Assembly (NCBI RefSeq): GCF_001514235.1
Contig: NZ_KQ948939.1
Coordinates: forward strand, 51,612-115,611
Length of the DNA stretch: 64,000 bases
Source of the DNA: Streptomyces caeruleatus
GTDB lineage: Bacteria > Actinomycetota > Actinomycetes > Streptomycetales > Streptomycetaceae
Direction: 5' to 3'
The notes below the pieces were generated by a model. That model searched no databases. It saw nothing but the letters and a program-made list of their open reading frames with translations, and was not told where the DNA came from. Both the position numbers and the translations under genes were made by a program. This document shows, in pieces, positions 8,682 to 16,749 of this stretch. Position 1 is the stretch's first letter. The number at the start of each line of letters is the position of its first letter.

Positions 8682-9452
8682 TCAGCCGAGTCGGGGCAGA
8701 CCCAACTGGCCCACGGGCGGCGCCGCGACCTGTCCCAGGCCGAGGCCGGGCACCTGCGGTGCGCTGGCCGGCGAGATCAGCGGGTTGATCAGCGGGTTCA
8801 CCTCGGGGTTCACCTGCGGGTTCACCTGCGGGGCGACCCGCGGCGGGGGCTCCGGGTTGAAGACCTGCGGCGCGGAGACCTGCGGAGCGACCTGCGGCAT
8901 CACCTGCGGCGCCGTCTGCGGGGTGACCTGCGGCACGACCTGCGGCGCGACGGGCTGGGGCGCGGCGGCCGGCGCGGAGTGCGGCGCACCGGAGGCCTCC
9001 GCGTAGCCGCCCGACGAGGCCGAGGCGGAGGCGTAACCGCTCTCCTGGCGCGGGGCGGGCGCCGGGGGCGCGTAGTGCGGCGCCGGCTGGGGCTGCGGCT
9101 GCGGACGCGTGGCCTGCGCGGCACCCGTCGAACGGGCCGACGCCATGACCTGGGGCTGCGGCGGCGCGTACTGGGGAGCGGGCGCCGGGGCGTACTGCGG
9201 CGGCGCGTACTGGGGCGCCGGAGCGTACTGAGGAGCCGCGTACTGAGGAGGAGGCGCCGGAGCGTACTGGGGCGCCGCGTACTGGGGAGGAGGCGCCGGA
9301 GCGTACTGAGGTGCCGGATATTCGGGAGCGGGAGCCGGCGCGGCACCGCTGTACCCGACGGGATAGTCGGCGGCCTCGCTTACGCCGGCACCGATGGCGG
9401 TCAGACCGCCGGCCGCCGCTACGACGAGCGCGGCCTTGTGAAGCTTGCGCAT
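8682..9452 (-). CDS. Exported Pro/Gln/Ala-rich repeat protein
   Basis: 256 residues. The signal peptide starts MRKLHKAALVVAAAGGL and is cut near EAADYPVG. Residues about 35-100 are imperfect PQYAPAPPPQYA repeats, and 165-235 are APQV/NPQV/NPEV repeats. It lacks Cys and has no recognisable domain; it reads as an extended cell-wall or matrix polypeptide. Its first 20 residues and its DNA leader are nearly the same as those of the genes at 9872 and 13456, suggesting common regulation. The paralogous signal sequences may have spread by recombination. Confidence 0.7.
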   Translation of the reverse strand: MRKLHKAALVVAAAGGLTAIGAGVSEAADYPVGYSGAAPAPAPEYPAPQYAPAPPPQYAAPQYAPAPPPQYAAPQYAPAPQYAPPQYAPAPAPQYAPPQPQVMASARSTGAAQATRPQPQPQPAPHYAPPAPAPRQESGYASASASSGGYAEASGAPHSAPAAAPQPVAPQVVPQVTPQTAPQVMPQVAPQVSAPQVFNPEPPPRVAPQVNPQVNPEVNPLINPLISPASAPQVPGLGLGQVAAPPVGQLGLPRLG

Positions 9453-9484
9453 GGAACCCTCGGCCCTTCATTACCTGTACAGGG
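9453..9484 (-). promoter_or_regulatory. Conserved leader with TGTACA box, upstream of 8682-9452 gene
   Basis: On the minus strand the leader reads CTGTACAGGTAATGAAG, then GGCCGAGGGTTCC, then the ATG. The gene at 13456 has TGTACATGTAATGAAATCC with GAGGGTTCC, and the gene at 9872 has GCACAGGTCAATGAAGGGCC. Conservation extends well beyond a ribosome binding site, so a shared operator or RNA element is likely. Confidence 0.45.
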
Positions 9485-9684
9485 AAATCCGTTGTATTCA
9501 GTCAGTCTTGCGTGCGCTCAGTCTGATATTCGTACTGCGCCCTTACAGGGGTAATGCCTGAGCTGTCATGTGGACTTCACGCCGGAGCAGGCAGCGGATC
9601 CCGTTGCCTCTCTCTGATTCCGGATCGCTGCCCTCTCTCAGCTGGCAACGACATTTCCCTGAGCAGGTCACGGGATCCAAATTT

Positions 9685-9751
9685 CCGTCACTCAATTGCC
9701 ATCCATCCGATAAAAGGCTCTGATGAACACCCTCTGGCAAATGAGTGACGG
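9685..9751. repeat. 17-bp interrupted inverted repeat
   Basis: CCGTCACTCAATTGCCA at 9685-9701 is the reverse complement, with one mismatch, of TGGCAAATGAGTGACGG at 9735-9751; the spacer is 33 bases. Confidence 0.6.
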
Positions 9752-9871
9752 CATCTTCGCGCACGTGACCGGCCCGACGCTTCTCTCGTTCCCCCCAGGG
9801 TCAGAGCGATGGTGCATCGCAGCCGCATTTCCATATGTTCCATGCACAGGTCAATGAAGGGCCGGGGTTCC

Positions 9872-10351
9872 ATGCGCAAGCTTCATCAGGTCGCGCTCGT
9901 CGTAGCAGCAGCCAGTGGTCTGTCGGCCATCGGCGCCGGACCCAGCGTCGCCGACGCGCCCGTCGGATACGGCGGCACGGCACCGGCTCCCGTCGGCCAG
10001 CCGGACGTCCAGGCCACCTCGTGGGGCAGTTCGCAGGCTTCCGCGCAGTCCTCCAACTCGCCGACCGCGCACGGCCAGGCGGCCCCGGGCCCGCAGCGGG
10101 GCGCCGACGTCAGCCCGCAGGTCAGCCCCCAACTGAGCCCGAAGATCAGCCCGCAGGTCAACCAGCAGCCGGCCGCGGCGCCGTCCGGCCCGATCGAGCA
10201 GGCCAACCTGTTCCGCCCGTACCAGGAGTGCAGCCCGCAGTCGCTGGTCAACGCGGCTGTCCCGGTCGCCGTACTGGCCGCCTCCGAGACCCGCGGCATC
10301 GACTGCGACCAGGCCAACAGCCAGGCGAACTCCCTGGCCCACGCCCGCTAG
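9872..10351 (+). CDS. Exported protein, family B (RPYQECSPQ module)
   Basis: 159 residues from the ATG at 9872. The signal peptide begins MRKLHQVALVVAAASGL. A low-complexity middle follows (SPQVSPQLSPKISPQVNQQP), then a C-terminal module LFRPYQECSPQSLVNAAVPV, then AVLAASETRGIDCDQ. The module recurs in the 78-residue protein at 13456, where the low-complexity part is missing. Two Cys are conserved between them. The SPQV repeats resemble the APQV repeats of the divergent neighbour at 8682. A longer frame opens at 9809, but the leader shared with the paralogs supports the start chosen here. Function unknown; probably cell-surface. Confidence 0.7.
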   Translation: MRKLHQVALVVAAASGLSAIGAGPSVADAPVGYGGTAPAPVGQPDVQATSWGSSQASAQSSNSPTAHGQAAPGPQRGADVSPQVSPQLSPKISPQVNQQPAAAPSGPIEQANLFRPYQECSPQSLVNAAVPVAVLAASETRGIDCDQANSQANSLAHAR

Positions 10352-10491
10352 ACGCGCCGGCGACGACGCCCGGAGGAGATCCGAACCTCATCTCCTCACG
10401 GTTACTCGATGCGGCTTTTGGGTGCTTCCGGTATGAAGTGCGAACTTCGGCGTGCCTCCGGGACATATCGGGATACTTCGTATTAATCTTC

Positions 10492-10552
10492 CGTAACTGT
10501 ACGAAGTCGATCTTCTACAGATCGCACCCACCTCACTCCACCGGAGAAGAAC
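10492..10552 (+). promoter_or_regulatory. Conserved promoter/leader of family A gene 10553
   Basis: CCGTAACTGTACGAAGTCG at 10491-10509 is matched by CCGTAACTGTTCGAAGTCG before the paralog at 11104, and both leaders end in TCACTCCACCGGAGAAGAAC directly before ATG. CGTAAC is what I recall as the -35 of BldN-type developmental promoters; I do not see the matching -10. Confidence 0.45.
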
Positions 10553-10837
10553 ATGCACAAGGTTCGCAAGGCTGCCGTCATGGTCGTCGCCGTCGGCACC
10601 ATCGGACTCCTGGGCGCCGGCACGGCCACCGCCGACGGCCACGGCGGCAAGGACGGGGGCAAGTTCAGCGTCCTGCAGAGCTCCAACTGCAAGTCGCACG
10701 ACCTGAACGTCGACGTCCTCGGCCAGGTCGGCGTCCTCAACGGCCTGCTGGGCAGCGCGCTCAACGGCGAGGGCGACCCGGGCGCGCAGGACACCCACCT
10801 CGGCTCGTCGATGGGCTGCAACAACAGCGCCTTCTAG
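10553..10837 (+). CDS. Small exported protein, family A
   Basis: 94 residues. The signal peptide MHKVRKAAVMVVAVGTIG is cut near GTATADGH. The mature part has VLQSSNCKSHDLNVDVLGQ, a hydrophobic LNGLLGSALNGEG stretch, then GDPGAQ and LGSSMGCNNSAF. It is closely similar to the product at 11104 and more distantly to that at 8325; the two Cys are conserved in all. A strong GGAGAAG site precedes the ATG, and a terminator follows. The pairing with 11104 as tandem single-gene units suggests recent duplication. Function not recognised. Confidence 0.75.
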   Translation: MHKVRKAAVMVVAVGTIGLLGAGTATADGHGGKDGGKFSVLQSSNCKSHDLNVDVLGQVGVLNGLLGSALNGEGDPGAQDTHLGSSMGCNNSAF

Positions 10838-10872
10838 GCACTGACGGCCGCGCAGCCGGCCGAAGCGGGAAA

Positions 10873-10918
10873 CAGTCCCGGTACCGAGCCCCAGGCCCGG
10901 TGCCGGGACTCCTTTTTG
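10873..10918 (+). terminator. Rho-independent terminator after 10553 gene
   Basis: The stem AGTCCCGGTACCG / CGGTGCCGGGACT is followed by CCTTTTTG. Confidence 0.85.
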
Positions 10919-11041
10919 CGACACGCCTTTGCCCCGCGATTCCTCGCCGAGGGATTAATTTCCGGGCCATCGGCCAAGATGGTGAGAATTTCCAGAATTC
11001 GGCGCGCCGCCCATTGCTCCGCATTACTTCCTATTAGCCTC

Positions 11042-11103
11042 CGTAACTGTTCGAAGTCGGTCCGAAATGGATCGCAACCCACTTCACTCCACCGGAGAAG
11101 AAC
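11042..11103 (+). promoter_or_regulatory. Conserved promoter/leader of family A gene 11104
   Basis: CGTAAC at 11042-11047 lies in a block shared with the region before 10553, and the last 20 bases before the start codon are the same in both leaders. Confidence 0.45.
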
Positions 11104-11397
11104 ATGTACAAGCTCCGCAAGGCCGCCGTCCTGGTCGCCGCTCTCGGGAGCGTCGGCCTCCTGACCTCCGGCGCCGCCCACGCCGACGGAGGTGGCTGGG
11201 GCCAGAAGGGCACGAACGTCGACGTCCTCCAGAGCAGCAACTGCCGGTCGCACGACGCCAACGTCGACATCCTCGGCCAGGTCGGTATCGCCAACGGCCT
11301 GGGCGGCAACCTGCTGAACGGCGAGGGCAGCCCGGGCGCGCAGGAGACCGGGCTCGGCTCGGAGATGGGCTGCAGCAACAGCGCCTTCGGCAAGTGA
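11104..11397 (+). CDS. Small exported protein, family A
   Basis: 97 residues. The signal peptide MYKLRKAAVLVAALGSVG ends near GAAHADGG. The mature region has VLQSSNCRSHDANVDILGQ, VGIANGLGGNLLNGEGSPG and LGSEMGCSNSAFGK. Two Cys are conserved with the copies at 10553 and 8325, which suggests one intramolecular disulfide after export. It has its own promoter-like leader and a strong terminator. No known domain recognised. Residues between the Cys are rich in Asn, Gly and Leu, so self-association at the hyphal surface is conceivable, but this is only inference. Confidence 0.75.
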   Translation: MYKLRKAAVLVAALGSVGLLTSGAAHADGGGWGQKGTNVDVLQSSNCRSHDANVDILGQVGIANGLGGNLLNGEGSPGAQETGLGSEMGCSNSAFGK

Positions 11398-11414
11398 CGT
11401 AGACCGCTTCCTTT

Positions 11415-11454
11415 CCCGGTGCCCCGGCCTTCCGGCCGGGGCACCGGGCTTTTT
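11415..11454 (+). terminator. Rho-independent terminator after 11104 gene
   Basis: The long stem CCCGGTGCCCCGGCC / GGCCGGGGCACCGGG is followed by CTTTTTG. Confidence 0.9.
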
Positions 11455-11550
11455 GCAGTCCGCCCCGCCCCGGGAAGCGCCGTCCGGAGGCCGGGAAAGC
11501 GAATGCCGGACCAGGATCACTCCCGGTCCGGCATCGGCCGCTCACGCGCC

Positions 11551-11898
11551 TCAGAAGTCGAACTTGGGAATCTTGATGCCCTTGGGCAGCTTCGCCGTGT
11601 TGTTGCACTCCACAGTCGGCCCGGAATGCACGGACCCGTCGTTCAGCATCTGGTCCCGGGGGCCGACGACTCGCGGCCGCTCGACCGTCGAGCAGTCCTG
11701 GCTCTGCTTGAGGACGTAGCCGTTGCGCTTGTCCTTGTGGACGACCTCGCTCTTCTTGACGCAGACGATGTCTCCCTGGGCGGTGAACGAGCAGGCGCCC
11801 TTGGGATCGTCGGCGTACGCCGGCGCGGCGCCGCTGTAGATCACGGCTAGAGCTCCGAGGAGCCCCGAGACGGTTGCGATCTTCTGTCGACCGTTCAT
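11551..11898 (-). CDS. Small exported four-Cys protein, family C
   Basis: 115 residues from the ATG at 11896-11898, which has AAAGGAA upstream. The signal peptide MNGRQKIATVSGLLGAL ends near PAYADDPK. Mature Cys residues lie in GACSFTAQGDIVCVKK, SQDCSTVER and PTVECNN. The protein at 12748 has the same order (VCALDAQGNIVCTQQ, SMNCQPTK, HITCSD), so two disulfides are likely. The C-terminus is basic (KLPKGIKIPKFDF). Small size, export and paired paralogs fit a surface or antimicrobial-like role, but no function can be assigned. Confidence 0.7.
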   Translation of the reverse strand: MNGRQKIATVSGLLGALAVIYSGAAPAYADDPKGACSFTAQGDIVCVKKSEVVHKDKRNGYVLKQSQDCSTVERPRVVGPRDQMLNDGSVHSGPTVECNNTAKLPKGIKIPKFDF

Positions 11899-11937
11899 GT
11901 ACGGCGTTCCTTTGCAAAGGTCGAGTACGACGGAACT

Positions 11938-11996
11938 GCGGCAGCCCGGCCGCGCACCCTGACGGGTCTGCTGCGCGGCCGGGCTGCATTTGCTAA
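11938..11996 (-). other. Large inverted repeat between 11551 and 12235 genes
   Basis: GCAGCCCGGCCGCGCA and its complement GCGCGGCCGGGCTGC flank a spacer of about 20 bases. It lies about 240 bases past the 12235 gene and 40 bases before the 11551 start, so it may be a terminator or a leader hairpin. Confidence 0.45.
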
Positions 11997-12234
11997 GGGT
12001 GTTGTCCAGCACACCGTTGAAAACAGCTCGGTCTGATCCAGGAGCTGGGCGTTCAGACCGCGCGATATGCATAACGGTGTTCCGACGGATATCGATGCGC
12101 CTGTCGTGACGCTTCGCGGCGATGGCCTAGTGGGCCGGCGGTGGCGTGGAGTTGGCAGCCACCCGCCCCGCGGCGGTCACGACGAAATCACAGTGCCCTG
12201 AAACCCGCGCATCGGACCCTCGGCGTCTTTCTTC

Positions 12235-12552
12235 TTACTGAGCGGTGTACGACGGGGTGGTGTACGACGGAGCGCTGTACTCGCCGTATCCGTACTCCGG
12301 CGCGGCGGCCTTGGGAGCGGCCTCCGGCGCGACCTGCGGAGCAGCGGCGGGAGCCGCCTCCGGAGCCGCGTGCGCCTTGTCGGTCGGCGCACCCCAGTTG
12401 GCCACGGCGTTCGCCGTCGAGGTGGCCACCGCGGAGACGACCTGACCGTCGAAGTCGCCCTCGTGAGCGAAAGCGGCACCGGCACCGACACCGAAGCCGG
12501 ACAGCCCTGCGACGGCCGCGGCTACGACCGCAACGCGCTGAAACCTGCGCAT
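12235..12552 (-). CDS. Small exported Ala/Pro-rich protein with Tyr/Ser/Thr tail
   Basis: 105 residues. The signal peptide MRRFQRVAVVAAAVAGLSG is cut near GAAFAHEG. A short folded-looking part (GQVVSAVATSTANAVANW) is followed by APEAAPAAAPQVAPEAAPKA repeats and a tail APEYGYGEYSAPSYTTPSY. The APQV element echoes the repeat protein at 8682. No Cys. The Tyr/Ser-rich tail could mediate adhesion or cross-linking; that is speculation. It stands alone between hairpins and is in the same orientation as its secreted-protein neighbours. Confidence 0.65.
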   Translation of the reverse strand: MRRFQRVAVVAAAVAGLSGFGVGAGAAFAHEGDFDGQVVSAVATSTANAVANWGAPTDKAHAAPEAAPAAAPQVAPEAAPKAAAPEYGYGEYSAPSYTTPSYTAQ

Positions 12553-12693
12553 AATCTGACCCTTTCTTCCCGGGCACGAAGCCCTGGTTGACTACTTAGT
12601 GTGAGCATATACACGTAATCCGTAGCAATTTGGGATCTTTGACCCTTATCTGTGTCGTGTCGGGTCACCCGCCGACCGCCGTGCGGGCACGAG

Positions 12694-12739
12694 ACAGCGG
12701 ATGGCCGCACCGGTCAACCCGGTGCGGCCATCCGCTGTT
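12694..12739 (-). terminator. Strong hairpin after 12748 gene
   Basis: A stem of about 18 bp, AGCGGATGGCCGCACCGG against CCGGTGCGGCCATCCGCT, lies immediately beyond the stop codon on the minus strand. It could act in both directions. Confidence 0.7.
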
Positions 12740-12747
12740 TGAGGGGC

Positions 12748-13119
12748 TCAGCCCAGGAGGCGGGCCAGCAACGGGCTGGCGTCGCTCGTGTCGTTGTTGT
12801 CGGCCGCGGCCGCGGGTGCGGGCGTCAGGTCGGAGCAGGTGATGTGCGGGCCGATCCGCGTCTGCCCGCTGGCCAGCAGGCCCGGGGTGGGCAGCGTCAA
12901 GGGCTTCGTCGGCTGGCAGTTCATCGACCGGCGGACCGTGAACCCGTCACCCTCGGGCGTCTGCCCCTGCAGCTGCTGGGTGCAGACGATGTTGCCCTGC
13001 GCGTCGAGCGCGCAGACGCCCGGGCTCGCGGCGGCGTGCGCCTGGCCGGCACCGAGACAGGTCATGGCAAGGCCGCCGAGAAGCCCGGCGACGGCCGCGA
13101 TCTTCTTTCCGTTGAACAT
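12748..13119 (-). CDS. Small exported four-Cys protein, family C
   Basis: 123 residues. The ATG at 13117-13119 has AAAAGGAGA upstream, a strong site. The signal peptide MFNGKKIAAVAGLLGGLAM ends near QAHAAASPG. Four Cys follow the spacing of the paralog at 11551 (CALDAQGNIVC, then SMNC, then HITC). The C-terminus differs: an acidic/Ala linker and LLARLLG. The paralogs face the same way, separated by the 12235 gene. Function unknown. Confidence 0.7.
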   Translation of the reverse strand: MFNGKKIAAVAGLLGGLAMTCLGAGQAHAAASPGVCALDAQGNIVCTQQLQGQTPEGDGFTVRRSMNCQPTKPLTLPTPGLLASGQTRIGPHITCSDLTPAPAAAADNNDTSDASPLLARLLG

Positions 13120-13455
13120 GTGTTGCGTCTCCTTTTGCGGGGGGTTGCCCGGGCGCAATACACCGCGAACCGGCAGCGCCGGGCCCTGGGGGTGTCGGAG
13201 AGACAGGCCCCTGCACCCGGTCCATGTCCGGGGCATCGGGGGCCTTTTCGCTTACGCAGTGAAGGACCGACCTGAGGGTGACTGATCCGCGGGGGACCAA
13301 CCGCTCATCGGCGCGCCGGAGTTCAGGACCGCAGCGAACGCATACGGGCCGAGGGAGCAACCTCGCGCTCCGGGCAGCCGCACATGAACGGGCCCCCTCG
13401 GGGGTGACCCCGAAGGGGCCCGCGGAAGGCGTCGCGCACGACCAAGCCGCCGACC
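13120..13455. other. Intergenic region, no gene seen
   Basis: 336 bases upstream of the 12748 gene and downstream of 13456. It holds the terminator hairpin at 13388-13421; nothing else is recognised. Confidence 0.4.
13388..13421 (-). terminator. Hairpin terminator after 13456 gene
   Basis: A near-perfect inverted repeat, GGGCCCCCTCGGGGGT against ACCCCGAAGGGGCCC, follows the minus-strand gene. Confidence 0.75.
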
Positions 13456-13692
13456 TCAGCCGGTGAAGGCGTTGTTGAACTGGCCGCAGGTGGTGTCGAA
13501 GGTCTCGGAAAGGCCGAGCACGGCGATCGGGATGTCGGCCTCGCCGACCGTCTGCGGGCTGCACTCCTGGTACGGGCGGTACAGGTCGGACACGGTCGGC
13601 CCGCTCCCGTACGCGACACCGGTACCGGCACCGATGGCGGACAGGCTGCCGGCCGCCGCCGCGACGATCATGACCTGGTGAAGCTTGCGCAT
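13456..13692 (-). CDS. Small exported protein, family B (RPYQECSPQ module)
   Basis: 78 residues from the ATG at 13690-13692; an in-frame ATG at 13710 would add six residues, but the conserved leader favours the shorter form. The signal peptide is MRKLHQVMIVAAAAGSL. The mature part is little more than the module LYRPYQECSPQTVGEADIPI, AVLGLSET, DTTCGQFNNAFTG, shared with the C-terminus of the 9872 product, so it defines the minimal module with two Cys. The leader carries the TGTACA box. Probably secreted; function unknown. Confidence 0.7.
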   Translation of the reverse strand: MRKLHQVMIVAAAAGSLSAIGAGTGVAYGSGPTVSDLYRPYQECSPQTVGEADIPIAVLGLSETFDTTCGQFNNAFTG

Positions 13693-13725
13693 GGAACCCT
13701 CGGATTTCATTACATGTACATTGAG
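13693..13725 (-). promoter_or_regulatory. Conserved leader with TGTACA box, upstream of 13456 gene
   Basis: TGTACATGTAATGAAATCC then GAGGGTTCC precede the ATG, matching the leader at 9453-9484. Confidence 0.45.
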
Positions 13726-13840
13726 GCTGATTGCCTACTGTGACTGAACAGACACTAGCAGTAGCGACGCTATTCCATACCGGCACATGTCCCGTGTCCC
13801 AACGGGGACATGGGGGTGCGGACGAATGAAAAGAAGGAAT

Positions 13841-13885
13841 GAAAAACGAACCGCGGGGCGGTTGTCGTCGACAACCGCCCCGCCT
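13841..13885 (-). terminator. Terminator of the tRNA-Thr gene
   Basis: A 15-bp perfect stem GCGGGGCGGTTGTCG / CGACAACCGCCCCGC is followed on the minus strand by GGTTCGTTTTTC. Confidence 0.85.
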
Positions 13886-13892
13886 GTTTTGG

Positions 13893-13967
13893 AGCCCCCT
13901 GTCGGATTCGAACCGACGACCTGCTGTTTACAAGACAGCCGCTCTGGACCAGCTGAGCTAAGGAGGC
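13893..13967 (-). tRNA. tRNA-Thr (anticodon UGU)
   Basis: A full cloverleaf can be drawn: acceptor GCCTCCT/AGGGGGC, D arm GCTC...GAGC, anticodon stem GCTGT/ACAGC with loop CTTGTAA, T arm GTCGG-TTCGAAT-CCGAC. Anticodon TGT reads ACA and ACG (Thr). The CCA end is encoded (13890-13892). It is 75 bases without CCA. No integrase or duplicated 3' end is seen nearby, so I find no sign that this tRNA is an occupied attachment site. Confidence 0.95.
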
Positions 13968-14183
13968 CTGCACGCGCTGTCACGCACGCGCCCGTGCAGT
14001 GTACCCAGGTTCCGAGGGGGCCCCGTCGAAAATTTCCGCGAAGTTCACATGCCTCCAGGTACTGACATAGAGGCGAACGCCAGGTACCGTCCAGATCCAG
14101 TCCGCACATGTGGACTAAACCAACCACCTTCCTACAACGGATCGTCCGGCACGTTCCTGCCGGTAGAAGGGGGCCCATTCATC

Positions 14184-15275
<1,092 letters not shown>

Positions 15276-15310
15276 GGCAGCACAACCCCGGGTAATTCAC
15301 CCAGCTTGAC

Positions 15311-15350
15311 GAAGAGGGCCCCGCAGACGGCTGCGGGGCCCTTCTCGTTG
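15311..15350 (+). terminator. Terminator after msiK
   Basis: The stem GAAGAGGGCCCCGCAG / CTGCGGGGCCCTTCTC is followed by GTTG. Confidence 0.85.
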
Positions 15351-15484
15351 TCGACAAATACCCCGGCATACCGGTCATTTCGAGTGCTGTGCGTCAACGC
15401 GCTACCCAAAAACGAGGGCCTCTTCATCCCCCGAACCGGTGACTAAATGTCGCCATATCAGCACCGAACGCTACCCTCACTCGC

Positions 15485-15940
15485 GTGAAGCACTCCACCA
15501 CCCAACAGACACGACGCGGCCACCGGGGCCCCGCCCGCCAGCTCGGCCGCACACTCGCCCTCGTCCTGCCCGTCTTCCTGGTGCTCTCCGGGACGCTCGC
15601 GGTCACCCGGGTCAACTGGTCAGGGGACCCCTCGGACTCGGTGCTGACCGCGACCGACGTCTCCGCGGGCAAGGGGAAGAACGCCGTCCCCCGCGCGCCA
15701 CAGGACGTGCTGCGCGATCAGCTCCTGACCGAGTTGCAGGAGAAGAACCCCGGCGTCGCCCTCACCCACCTCCAGCAGGCCGTCGACGAGCGCCCGTCGC
15801 TGACGCGGCACTGCGCCTCGATCGCCCGCGCGCTGGGCCGCGCCGCGGTCCGTGTGTACGGTCCGACGCGGGCGCAGTCGTATGCCCGCCCCGTCTGCGA
15901 CACCGCGTTCGCCTCGGGCGTGGCCGCGGCGCACAGCTAG
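15485..15940 (+). CDS. Single-span membrane or secreted hypothetical protein
   Basis: 151 residues from a GTG. A basic N-terminus (RRGHRGPARQLGR) precedes one hydrophobic helix LALVLPVFLVLSGTLAV, so it is anchored with its C-terminus outside, or cleaved. The outer part is helical, with two Cys (HCASIARALG and ARPVCDTAFASG) that may pair. No family recognised. It lies between msiK and the nucleotidyltransferase gene in the same direction but has terminator and promoter signals on either side. Confidence 0.65.
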   Translation: MKHSTTQQTRRGHRGPARQLGRTLALVLPVFLVLSGTLAVTRVNWSGDPSDSVLTATDVSAGKGKNAVPRAPQDVLRDQLLTELQEKNPGVALTHLQQAVDERPSLTRHCASIARALGRAAVRVYGPTRAQSYARPVCDTAFASGVAAAHS

Positions 15941-16005
15941 CGGATGGTCACCGGCGGGCTCTTGGAGAACGGTTGTCGGCCCGATGCCGCGAGCGGGGCG
16001 CCGCG

Positions 16006-16011
16006 TACAGT
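16006..16011 (+). promoter_or_regulatory. Probable -10 (TACAGT) for leaderless 16018 gene
   Basis: TACAGT ends six bases before the ATG. No Shine-Dalgarno is visible before that ATG. Confidence 0.4.
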
Positions 16012-16017
16012 TCGGTC

Positions 16018-16749
16018 ATGACTGATCCGAACGCCGCGTCCCGCCCCGTTCAAGCCGTCGTCCTGGCCGGGGGCCAGGGGTCCCGGCTCCGCCCGTACAC
16101 CGACGACCGGCCCAAGCCGATGGTCGAGATCCCCGGCACGGGGACGCCGATCATCGGCCACCAGCTCGCCTGGCTGGCCGAGGAGGGTGTGACGGACGTC
16201 GTGGTCAGCTGCGGGCATCTCGCCGAGGTGCTGCAGGACTGGCTGAAGTCGGCCGAGCTGCCGGTCCGCGTGACGACGGTCGTCGAGGCGGAGCCGCTCG
16301 GGCGGGGCGGTGGCCTGAAGTACGCGGCCGCGCATCTTCCGCACCCGGATCAGCCCTGGTACGCCACGAACGGCGACATCTGGACCCGTTTCTCGCTGCG
16401 CGACATGGCGGACTTCCACGCCGAGCGCGACGCGGTCGCCACGCTCGCGCTTGCGCGGCCGCGCATTCCGTGGGGCGCGGTGAAGACCGACGGCTTCGGG
16501 CACATCACCGACTTCATCGAGGCCCCGCCGTCGACGTTCGAGATCAACGCCGGTGTCTACGTCTTCTCCTCCACGTTCGCCGACCTGCTCCCCGCCCGCG
16601 GCGACCACGAACGCACCACGTTCCCGCACCTGGCACGCGAACGCCGCCTGTCCGGATTCCCCATCCCCCAGGGCGCCTACTGGCGAGCCATCGACACGGC
16701 GAAGGACCTCACGGAGGCGGCGAGGGAACTGGCGGCGCTGGGCAGGTGA
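16018..16749 (+). CDS. Sugar-phosphate nucleotidyltransferase (NDP-sugar pyrophosphorylase)
   Basis: 243 residues, one catalytic domain. The signature VVLAGGQGSRLRPYTDDRPK binds the NTP, and the metal/sugar site YATNGDIWTRF follows. It couples a hexose-1-phosphate to NTP, giving NDP-sugar and pyrophosphate. Without the C-terminal beta-helix of full mannose-1-phosphate guanylyltransferases it matches the short RmlA/HddC-like class. Substrate (mannose, glucose or other) cannot be told. It probably starts on the first base of its mRNA. Confidence 0.82.
   Translation: MTDPNAASRPVQAVVLAGGQGSRLRPYTDDRPKPMVEIPGTGTPIIGHQLAWLAEEGVTDVVVSCGHLAEVLQDWLKSAELPVRVTTVVEAEPLGRGGGLKYAAAHLPHPDQPWYATNGDIWTRFSLRDMADFHAERDAVATLALARPRIPWGAVKTDGFGHITDFIEAPPSTFEINAGVYVFSSTFADLLPARGDHERTTFPHLARERRLSGFPIPQGAYWRAIDTAKDLTEAARELAALGR

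Larger units (their letters stand above)
9453..9871. other. Divergent promoter region between two secreted-protein genes
   Basis: No gene is seen in these 419 bases. It contains a long interrupted inverted repeat (9685-9701 with 9735-9751) and, next to each start codon, the leader shared by the MRKLH-type genes. GC is visibly lower than in flanking coding DNA. Confidence 0.5.

Noticed and set aside
10491..10530. Complete BldN promoter before family A genes
   Set aside because: CGTAAC fits a -35, but 16 bases downstream neither leader shows the -10 I expect.
8325..11397. Family A proteins as chaplins
   Set aside because: They have export signals, two Cys and a hydrophobic Asn/Gly core, but the chaplin residue signature is not there; only a loose resemblance.
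13890..13967. tRNA-Thr as an integration site for a mobile element
   Set aside because: No integrase, excisionase or duplicated tRNA 3' end is seen on either side.
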